From positions 1 through 5,376 of the forward strand of contig JADJMG010000025.1 of the NCBI GenBank assembly GCA_016709725.1: a stretch of 5,376 nucleotides of DNA, in the 5' to 3' direction. Position 1 is the first letter of the stretch. Each line of letters begins with the position of its first letter. Both the position numbers and the translations under genes were made by a program. The notes below the pieces were generated by a model. That model did not search any database and had not been told where the DNA came from. It saw nothing but the letters and a program-made list of their open reading frames with translations. Source of the stretch: Bacteroidota bacterium (GTDB lineage: Bacteria; Bacteroidota; Bacteroidia; AKYH767-A; OLB10). Below, in pieces: positions 1 through 5,376 of the stretch.

Positions 1-2175
1 CTTGCTTCAAGACTCTCTCGACAATTTAAAAATGACTTGAATTGAATTAGAAAGTGCTGTACAACCTGATGGTGCAGTACCTCTTATTTTATAATAACCA
101 GCTTGTGTTGCTGTGAAAAATTGACTGTTCTGACCATTGATATCATTATTATTTCTTATCCATTGCCAGGCTGTAGTTGTGCCATTTGTCGCACCTAAAA
201 CCACATTGCCACCTGCGCAGAATGTAGTTGGCCCGAAGGCTAGAATAACCGGCTTATATTGTGTTGGCTTAACAGCCGAACTGGTTTTTGTACAACCATT
301 AGTTCCAGTAACCTGTACCTTATAATTGCCTGTTGTCTTTGCCTTATATATATTGGACAATTGTGGCAGTTAATGGCGTGTTTGATTTATACCATTGATA
401 TGTGTAACCTGGATTTAAAAGGACTGATAATATTAAACTATCCCCACTACAAACTTCCTGCTGCCCACTCGGTGTTACAGATGCGTTTGGAAGAGCCTTA
501 CCAGTTAAATTTAATTGATTTGAAGATTGTCTTGAACACCCTCCATCATCCGTATAAACACAGGTATAGGTTCCACTAGAACTGGGCACAAACCATTGAT
601 TATACGGGTTAAATATGGCTACACCATTTTTATACCATTCAAAAGTGTTCGGATAACACAAGTACCACGTAAAACTGAAACTGATGTAGTTAATATCGGC
701 CTTGAAACAAAATGAAGTTTGGCCATTAATTGTTGAAATATCCTGTTGGAGCAGAAATCCTAAGTGGATCAGATACCTGTAAACTTATTAATACCGGGTT
801 TGTAGTGCGTAAACGCATTTTATACCCAAGCGAGTACTTAATATTTGCAGGTATCTGACAAGTTATTGCACCAGTAATATTCGTTGTTGAAGCAGCACCT
901 ATTACTGTGGGTACACCGAAATTACCAAGTGAATCCGAAAGTTCTACAAAAATTATATTGCCGGAATTAAAGACTCCGTTATAATACTCATACTTTACAG
1001 GAAACTATTTCCTCCCGGACATTGGCGTGTAAAACCCAATTGCCTGTATAGATGCCATTCGGAGTCCATACAGGATCAATAAAATTGAAATTAGATTTAT
1101 TGACAGCTGAAAAACGGCCTAAGATATATCCACTGTAATTCAAATTAATACTGGCATAAATAATCCACGGTTTGCAATTTGTATGTTTAATTGGATCCGA
1201 CCAATCTACCGTAGTCAAGATCTTACCTGTATTATCACTTACAATGAAATTTGCATCTGCATTAAATATTGTATCAGAAGTAATATACAAACCTGAAGTA
1301 TCGGATTGGATTAGCATTACTGTATCTTCATCATTACTATTTGCTGAAGCAGAAGATAAAGTCCACAATTTGTTTCCGGTACGTAGCTATTGATACTCCC
1401 GTTAATTGAGGATTTAGCCAGGATATAACAGCACTCTTAACTTTCCCGCTTCCCATATTTCCTGTAAAAAACACATCACCATTGGAGGCTAATGTCAAAC
1501 TAAGTGGTTCCCGATGTTTATACTACTCAATACAGATCCATTACTTTTTGAAACACGGTATAAAGTACTATTATTGCAACTACTAATTGATTTCCATTTA
1601 CATCAACCCTTATTGGCGTTGATGGCAACTTGCCATTGAATAGCTCCAGCGGTAGAATACCTGTAAGGAATCGTCAGTTGTTAGAAAATATTACCGGTCC
1701 CATCAACATCATTTTTACATTATTATAAAAACCTTGTAGTCCAGTAAACCATAACATTTGACCAGTGGAATCCAATTTAACCAAAACCCAATTATAGCCT
1801 GCTGAATTATTGATTGTGTTGGGGCCAAATGTTATACCAGATGAATACAAATTCGAAACAAAATAAATATTAGAATTATCATCAACACCTACACTTGGAA
1901 CAGAATTACCAGAAGAAGTCCCATTGATCACATAATAAAAATTTTGATTACCTAAGGAATCAAACTTTAGTAATCTGACCAGCAACACATGCGAGACAAT
2001 AATTGCCACTTCCTCCAATTATTGTATTGCCTCGCGAATCAACTTTCATTTCATATGGATAGAATCCGCGATGTGCTCCAAGCACTGATCTGGCCCAATC
2101 AAATTGGCCTGCATAAGCTAAATTAATAAACAGGTTGAATAGAAATGCTGTGCAAATAAATAGTTTTGTCTTCAT
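1..2175 (-). CDS. Large secreted modular surface protein (beta-propeller plus Ig-like domains), frameshifted and 3'-partial
   Basis: The start at 2175 is chosen because it opens a clear signal peptide (MKTKLFICTAFLFNLFINLAYA, cut after AYA at residue 22); the open frame extends 14 codons further upstream, but that stretch is not signal-like. The mature N-terminus (about 2109-1380) has SBBP-like propeller blades: FDWARS, VDSRGNTIIGG, ITKFDSLGNQ, VGVDDNSNIYFVSN, VLVKLDSTGQMLWF and SNGDVFFTGNMGSGK. A less clear segment follows (1380-1010), then a beta-sandwich module common in Bacteroidota secreted proteins (about 1001-740: YNGVFNSGNIIFVELSDSLG, GYKMRLRTTNP), then three Ig-like domains (755-7). 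This build is typical of type IX secretion cargo and of adhesins, so an extracellular or surface role is likely; ligand unknown. At least nine single-base frameshifts interrupt it, near 1965, 1680, 1605, 1573, 1500, 1385, 1010, 1000, 740 and 355. The stop at 7-9 is probably another, as no C-terminal sorting domain has appeared by then. The exact joins are approximate. Confidence 0.78.
7..755 (-). repeat. Three tandem Ig-like (CHU/PKD-type) domains in the surface protein
   Basis: This part of the surface protein holds three diverged copies of one protein module, read right to left at about 738-500, 499-262 and 261-25. Each has the pattern Cys-x-G near the start, a W in the core strand (FEWYKNG, YQWYKSN, WQWIRNN), then G-x-Y-x-V/I and a closing GC (GTYTCVYTDDGGC, GNYKVQVTGTNGC, GYYKIRGTAPSGC). 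Copy 1 opens with INGQTSFC, copy 2 with SGQQEVCSGDS, copy 3 with FGPTTFCAGGN. The paired cysteines fit the usual disulfide of these folds. Such arrays usually act as stalks that hold a binding domain away from the cell; that is family knowledge, not shown here. A frameshift near 355, beside a run of TA repeats, splits copy 2. Confidence 0.75.
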
Positions 2176-2419
2176 AGTAAATAGTTTAAACTTTTGTAAC
2201 AAGTGACAAGTATACAATACTAACTTAACAAGTTAGAACATTTAGAAATAAGAGGTGATTTTAGCATTTCGCTGAATTAAAATGACAATGGTTAATAGAT
2301 TCAAATATTTGATATGATAGTTGATGGCGAAAAGTATAAATATTTTTAAAAATTGCAAATAAAACAGGTGATTATTGTCAACTATAAATAAGACAAAAGA
2401 AGAATAGATGTTTAAACAT
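2176..2419. other. AT-rich intergenic region between barrel protein and surface protein
   Basis: No convincing gene. A minus-strand frame stays open from the barrel gene to a stop at 2242, but after about 2420 its translation becomes a low-complexity I/L/N/F-rich string with no domain feel, so I treat it as read-through past the true stop. The leader of the surface-protein gene lies here and contains a perfect 7-bp hairpin at 2220-2236. A weak -7-like TATACTTG on the minus strand (2207-2214, one mismatch to TAnnTTTG) could give this gene its own promoter, but I would not rely on it. Confidence 0.45.
2220..2236. promoter_or_regulatory. Perfect 7-bp inverted repeat upstream of the surface protein
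   Basis: CTAACTT (2220-2226), three-base loop AAC, AAGTTAG (2230-2236). It sits 45 bases before the ATG of the surface protein and about 185 bases past the end of the barrel gene. It has no T-run after it on the minus strand, so it is not a classic terminator; it may be an operator or a 5' leader hairpin, or chance in AT-rich DNA. Confidence 0.35.
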
Positions 2420-2982
2420 TTAATTAAAAATGAAACCCAATAATTAAAAGCCCAATTGTTCCCCAATCCAATTTCGTAAGTTTCAGTATTAGCAGAAGGA
2501 TCAAATGAAACTGGGTTGCGGTAAATATTGAAAGTAGTAAAATTGATTCTTGGCTCGGTTAAATCGATAAAACGTTTGGTAAGAAAACAAGAAGCACCAA
2601 TGAAAAGCCCTGCTCCTACTTTGTAAATAATATTGGGTTGAAAATTTCTTTAGAATAACTGCCAAAAATATCAAAACCAAAATATACTTTATATGTATTT
2701 GACTTTATAATTGATTGTCATGCCCCAAGGCTAAATCACAATATTTGCCCTTATCTTTATCATCAGAAATTGAAAAATTTAATGCTGTCCGAATTCTAGC
2801 TTAGGTTTAAGGTTCGTCGATAATATATTGAATAAGATTGAACATCTTTTTTTAAGGTGAGTACTGGTTATATCAACGTCAACTTCATTTTTGAAAAGTT
2901 TGAATCGGGATTAGCAATAATTTGAGCTTTAGTCGCTATACCCGAAAATATAAAAAAAGGAAATTAACAAAAACTTTCTCAT
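2420..2982 (-). CDS. Small exported outer-membrane beta-barrel-like protein, frameshifted
   Basis: The start ATG at 2982 opens a signal peptide, MRKFLLISFF, that continues after a frame slip as SGIATKAQ with a likely cut after KA. Joined segments then read KNEVDVDITSTHLKK, LSTNLKPKLEFG, TALNFSISDDKDKGKYC, LALG-MTINYKVKY, VYFGFDIFGSYSKEIFNP, VGAGLFIGASCF and ANTETYEIGLGNNWAFNYW. Alternating polar and aromatic strands, glycine-rich turns and a closing aromatic strand suggest a small outer-membrane beta-barrel of about 185 residues (the porin-like or OmpW-like type common in Bacteroidota); no specific family is recognised. At least five frameshifts occur, near 2940, 2885, 2778, 2720 and 2640. 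The end at 2420 assumes one more slip, giving a FIFN-stop ending; without it the frame runs on to 2242. It lies 42 bases after the lipoprotein stop on the same strand, so the two are probably co-transcribed. Confidence 0.6.
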
Positions 2983-3024
2983 AAGGATCCTAATACGGTG
3001 AAAGCAACGCCTTTATATCACTTA

Positions 3025-4060
3025 TCAGCGGTGAATAATAGATGGAAGTATTTTCAAAGTACCATCCTTATAAAAGACAAACAACTCATTCCCATTTCCG
3101 GGGTTTGCAAATCGGAGATCTCAATTTTATATTTTGATAGAACACCTCTATTAATTGTACTGTTCAACTGCGTTGATGATGGATTACTAAACGAATAATA
3201 ACTGTGAGCATCATGAACCACTAACTAATAAATCTCCCTTTGTGACATCAAAAAATGACATTATTAAGATCTTGACTTACATCGAACTGTTCAAAATCAT
3301 TATTGGCGAATGATGCTCTTACATTAAAAATAGCTTCACAACCCGTTAAAGATTGTAGGTTGCCTGTTGCAATAAATTGTGTTGGTGTAAGTTGCGTCAC
3401 AGTAAAATGGTAATTAAAAGAGCACAATACATATCAACCAATAAATTCTGTGGACTCGAAAGCCAGTAGGGTTGTATGATCCTTGTATTGCTAGACTAAA
3501 AATTAAATTTTGATTCTTATGAAGTATACAGTTCACATTAGTTGGAAGAAATACTGAATCGTTATTGATGAAATATAAATAATCAGTATATTGCGTTAGT
3601 TGCATCGACAATCATTTGTGCTTTGTGTAGGTGATGATGGAAAATTAATTACAATTTGGTTTATGAGTGGCGTTTTGTTCCAAGTTTTGCGTGCTTTGGT
3701 TCCACGTATAGGTACCATATGATTGCGAAAATTCAATTTCCATGGAGTATATACAGAAGTAAAATCAACCAGATTATCGAGCTTATCCTTAAAGTTTCCA
3801 TCCAAATTTTATTAACAGCAGTGCCATTACTCAAACCTGTAAAGCCATAAAAAGTATTCGCAAGGTCCCTGAATGTAAAGTAGTCATACATTGCGAAATA
3901 TCTATCATTGAGTTCGACAAAAAATATTTTGTCTTGTGCTACTGTAGTCGTTTGAGATACCACTGGAGGCAGTATCAGACGATTTTTTACATCCAATATT
4001 AAATAAAACTAGAAACAAAACAAATGCCAAATACTGATAAACTAATTTATACCTTTTCAT
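3025..4060 (-). CDS. Secreted lipoprotein of unknown function, frameshifted
   Basis: The ATG at 4060 begins MKRYKLVYQYLAFVLFLVLF, a charged start and hydrophobic core, then NIGC with Cys24 followed by KKSSDT. The Cys-Lys-Lys-Ser-Ser-Asp run is typical of Bacteroidota lipoproteins, though the residue three before the Cys (Asn) is off the strict lipobox. The joined mature chain, about 320 residues, includes DKIFFVELNDRYFAMYDYF, FRDLANTFYGFTGLSNGTAV, DGNFKDKLDNLVDF, QYTDYLYFINNDSVFLP, TPTQFIATGNLQSLTGCEA, NDFEQFDVSQDLNN, YSFSNPSSTQLN and NPGNGNELFVFYKDGTLKIL, then stops at 3025-3027. No catalytic motif or named domain is recognised; strand-rich with few charges, it looks like a surface or periplasmic binding or structural protein. 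About seven single-base shifts break it, near 3969, 3805, 3604, 3417, 3250, 3209 and 3118; four are homopolymer or one-T length changes. It heads the minus-strand set. Confidence 0.68.
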
Positions 4061-4079
4061 TTTCAAGTTTAGTTTAAAA

Positions 4080-4087
4080 CAAAAGTA
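4080..4087 (-). promoter_or_regulatory. Candidate -7 element for the lipoprotein gene
   Basis: On the minus strand this reads TACTTTTG, an exact match to the Bacteroidota -7 consensus TAnnTTTG, and it lies 19 bases before the ATG. No good TTTG -33 box was found at the usual distance, so the call rests on one element and position. Confidence 0.4.
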
Positions 4088-4113
4088 ATAATTTTTAAAT
4101 TGAAATTCCAGAA

Positions 4114-4137
4114 GTACTAAAAATCGGTGTTTAGTAC
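4114..4137. promoter_or_regulatory. 8-bp inverted repeat upstream of the lipoprotein gene
   Basis: GTACTAAA (4114-4121) and TTTAGTAC (4130-4137) are perfect inverted arms around an 8-base spacer. The centre is about 40 bases upstream of the candidate -7 element, where an operator or activator site would fit. It could equally serve the plus-strand orfA or be chance. Confidence 0.35.
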
Positions 4138-4273
4138 GAAATTTTAGTTTTAGTTGTTTCAGAAGTATTCTAAATCAATCCCTTCCAATTAAATATTCTC
4201 TTCTTGTAAGCACTCTCTCCGAAATCCGGACAATCTAAATGTAGAGAAAAAACTCTAACTTTTAATTGTCTAT

Positions 4274-4564
4274 ATGAAAAAAAGGCGGTTCACAGAATTT
4301 CAAATCATCACCATGCTCAAGGAGTATGAGAGTAGTAAGAAAGTCTCAGACATTGCCCGTGAACATAGGATTAGCACAGCAACATTCTTCTATTGGAAAA
4401 GCAAGTACGGCGGGCTTGAAGTAAACGAGTTAAAACGTTTACGTGAGCTTGAGGAAGAAAATAGCCGTCTGAAGAAGACGTATGCAGATGTCAACTTTAC
4501 CAATCTGATCTTAAAAGATGTCATAACAAAAAGGCTGGTGCACTGCAAGCAAAGGAATTCGTAA
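4274..4564 (+). CDS. IS3-family transposase OrfA (helix-turn-helix, leucine zipper)
   Basis: This 96-residue protein matches OrfA of IS3-family elements, especially the IS407 type. It starts MKKRRFTEFQIITMLKEYE, with a helix-turn-helix at about residues 5-48 (VSDIAREHRISTATFFYWK) that binds the element ends, then KYGG and a coiled coil at about residues 50-85 (LKRLRELEEENSRLKK, then TNLILKDVI) used for multimerisation. In these elements OrfA and OrfB join by -1 frameshifting to form the active OrfAB transposase. After DVITK (about residue 86) the frame reads RLVHCKQRNS, which is not family-like, whereas the -1 frame reads KAGALQAKEFVKTAV; so the true OrfA-OrfB transition lies at the A-run 4528-4532. 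There is no clear ribosome site before the ATG, as is common in Bacteroidota. The frame is intact but orphaned by loss of orfB. Confidence 0.88.
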   Translation: MKKRRFTEFQIITMLKEYESSKKVSDIAREHRISTATFFYWKSKYGGLEVNELKRLRELEEENSRLKKTYADVNFTNLILKDVITKRLVHCKQRNS

Positions 4565-4673
4565 AGACAGCGGTGGCGGAATACAAATAGACCGTTCACA
4601 GGGCCTGTAAAGCATTGGGAATACATAGCAGTGTTTACTATTATACGTCAAAAGAGATGACCAACCTGTTATT
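4531..4673 (+). pseudogene. Truncated IS3-family transposase OrfB fragment
   Basis: In the -1 frame relative to orfA the sequence reads KAGALQAKEFVKTAVAEYK, stop, TVHRACKALGIHSSVYYYTS, then after a second slip KRDDQPVI. The RRACKALGI-SSVYYY-type segment is the N-terminal helical region of OrfB (HTH_21-like), which normally precedes the rve/DDE integrase domain of about 230 more residues. Here there is an in-frame TAG at 4588-4590 (probably from CAG or TTG), a one-base loss in the A-run 4650-4653, and loss of everything after about 4673. The nonsense codon and truncation indicate genuine decay, whatever caused the slips. Confidence 0.82.
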
Positions 4674-4677
4674 ACTG

Positions 4678-4815
4678 CCCCAATTTTGTAATCTCACAAA
4701 CCATCTTCTCCTCGTTTGACTCATAATGATTGATTTCTGAAGCTTAAATTAATAAAAATGAACTATAAACTTCTATTAGAAGTATAATTTGCTCTATGAT
4801 TAATTGTTGAATTGG
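4678..4815. other. Convergent intergenic gap
   Basis: No gene is seen between the broken orfB and the stop of the right-edge gene. It contains the IS3-end-like motif at its left edge and the weak hairpin at 4769-4783. Confidence 0.45.
4769..4783. terminator. Possible bidirectional terminator hairpin
   Basis: ACTTCT (4769-4774), loop ATT, AGAAGT (4778-4783), in the gap between the plus-strand IS remnant and the end of the minus-strand right-edge gene. The stem is only 6 bp and the T-tract on either side is poor, so this is a weak call based mostly on its convergent position. Confidence 0.25.
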
Positions 4816-5376
4816 TTACCCTAACGCAGAAATTAGCTCTGGTTCATATAATTCAATTTTCTCATATTGATCATCAAAATATTTATGCATTCTTGTAAAA
4901 TCATTATAAATTTATATGATTCACAACAAACGATTAGCTTAAATTTAGCTGCAAAGCCTAAATCTATATCTTTAGTGAGCTTCGACAAACGATGATTATG
5001 AAAAAAATACTATATGATTAATTGTTACTTGATTTTTGGCCGAGTATTTATATATGGCTTTGTGAAATACTGAATCTTTGTTTTTCAAAATCTCACGAAC
5101 TATTTTAGAATAACCGAAGGTAATAACGTAGAAATTTATCCTCTCGCTACTTTTCATCGTTTCAAATAACCAATGTCCAATTGATTTATATCCTCCATTG
5201 TTCTCCGTTAAAAGTATATTACCCCAACATTTGATTCTAGCCAATTCTAAGTACCACTTAAAAAAACCAAGCAGTTTGTTAAGTTCATCGAAATCAGATC
5301 TTTTGAAATTAAAATCTTCTTTATTCAAATTCTCCTATAAAATCAAGGTCTCCAAACACGCTTTTATTAACAGAAG
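4816..5376 (-). CDS. Protein of unknown function, frameshifted, probably 5'-partial
   Basis: The main open segment (5328-4996) reads FNFKRSDFDELNKLLGFF, KWYLELARIKCWGNILLTEN, NGGYKSIGHWLFETMKSSER, INFYVITFGYSKIVREILKN and KDSVFHKAIYKYSAKNQVTI. Taking one T from the T7 run (plus-strand A-run 5001-5007) continues it as VFFHNHRLSKLTKDIDLGFA, and one added T near 4908-4910 gives YNDFTRMHKYFDDQYEKIEL, ending EPELISALG with TAA at 4816-4818. The upstream edge has SVNKSVFGDLDFIGE in another frame; dropping one T at about 5327-5329 fuses it to NKEDFNF, so the gene probably begins outside the window. The alternative is a TTG start at 5328 behind AGGAG. The chain looks soluble and mixed alpha/beta, with no signal peptide or membrane helix. 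I do not recognise the family; HNH here is part of HNHR and lacks the rest of an HNH nuclease motif. Confidence 0.6.

Larger units (their letters stand above)
4061..4273. other. Divergent intergenic region between lipoprotein and IS remnant
   Basis: No gene is seen. The stretch holds the candidate lipoprotein promoter, the 8-bp inverted repeat and an imperfect 20-base direct repeat (4106-4125 and 4157-4176, 16 of 20 matching, sharing CAGAAGTA). The left end of the IS should fall in here, but I cannot find a terminal repeat with the TG...CCCC look of IS3 ends, so the boundary is not placed. Confidence 0.45.
4274..4677 (+). mobile_element. IS3-family insertion sequence remnant (IS407-like)
   Basis: An orfA of normal length is followed by only about 50 codons of orfB, in the overlapping -1 frame arrangement usual for IS3 elements. 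The orfB signal ends abruptly at about 4673, so the DDE catalytic core and right end are absent and the element cannot move on its own. No left terminal repeat or target duplication could be assigned. At the break is ACTGCCCCAATTTTG (4674-4688), which resembles an IS3 terminal repeat but in left-end orientation. Confidence 0.75.

Noticed and set aside
137..579. Plus-strand open frames at 137-325 and 259-579
   Set aside because: They run antisense to the Ig-like domains of the surface protein; their translations are Cys/Leu-rich and without domain character.
1172..1393. Plus-strand open frame 1172-1393
   Set aside because: Antisense to the middle segment of the surface protein, whose minus-strand translation is far more protein-like.
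2242..2419. C-terminal extension of the barrel protein to the stop at 2242
   Set aside because: The translation becomes low-complexity I/L/N/F-rich after the closing aromatic strand, as expected for AT-rich intergenic DNA read in frame.
2998..3198. Plus-strand open frame 2998-3198 as a small gene
   Set aside because: It is antisense to the C-terminal part of the lipoprotein (NELFVFYKDGTLKIL), which continues the upstream frames.
3656..3850. Plus-strand open frame 3656-3850
   Set aside because: Antisense to lipoprotein segments (DGNFKDKLDNLVDF); no start or domain support.
4061..4273. CRISPR-like or tandem repeat array upstream of the IS
   Set aside because: Only two imperfect repeat copies, with no regular spacers.
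4390..4626. Minus-strand open frame 4390-4626 opposite orfA
   Set aside because: Shadow of the IS3 OrfA coding strand; Ser/Phe-rich antisense translation.
5003..5030. HNH nuclease motif in the right-edge protein
   Set aside because: The HNH residues appear only after homopolymer correction, as HNHRLSKL, without the spaced His, Asn and metal-binding residues or cysteines of a true HNH domain.

Overview
The window reads as low-G+C, AT-rich DNA from a member of the Bacteroidota. The grounds are a large secreted protein built from beta-propeller (SBBP-like) and Ig-like modules of the kind exported by type IX secretion, a lipoprotein whose lipidated Cys is followed by KKSSD, a small outer-membrane barrel-like protein, and a TAnnTTTG-type -7 promoter match. 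No rRNA, tRNA or CRISPR array was seen.

Layout. Three genes lie on the minus strand and are read right to left: a lipoprotein (start 4060, stop about 3025), then, 42 bases on, a small exported beta-barrel-like protein (start 2982, end near 2420), and, after an AT-rich gap, the 5' part of a large modular surface protein (start 2175, running off the left edge). Upstream and divergent from these, on the plus strand, is an IS3-family remnant: an intact-looking orfA (4274-4564) and about 50 codons of a broken orfB. At the right edge another minus-strand gene (stop at 4816-4818, 5' end probably outside the window) encodes a protein I do not recognise.

Almost every gene is broken by single-base frameshifts, roughly one every 150-250 bases, yet the protein signal between breaks is strong and the frames join to sensible proteins. 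Several breaks sit at A/T homopolymers off by one base (for example 5001-5007, 3250-3255, 3416-3419, 3804-3806, 4908-4910, 4528-4532, 4650-4653). I therefore think much of the damage is uncorrected long-read sequencing error rather than gene decay, although orfB also carries a nonsense codon and a real truncation. Spans below are reconstructed across these shifts.

Taken together, the three co-oriented genes look like a cell-surface set: an anchored lipoprotein, an outer-membrane barrel and a secreted, adhesin-like protein. That joint role is inference from order and exported nature. I found no convincing previously undescribed system; the best candidates for follow-up are the unrecognised right-edge protein and the lipoprotein.
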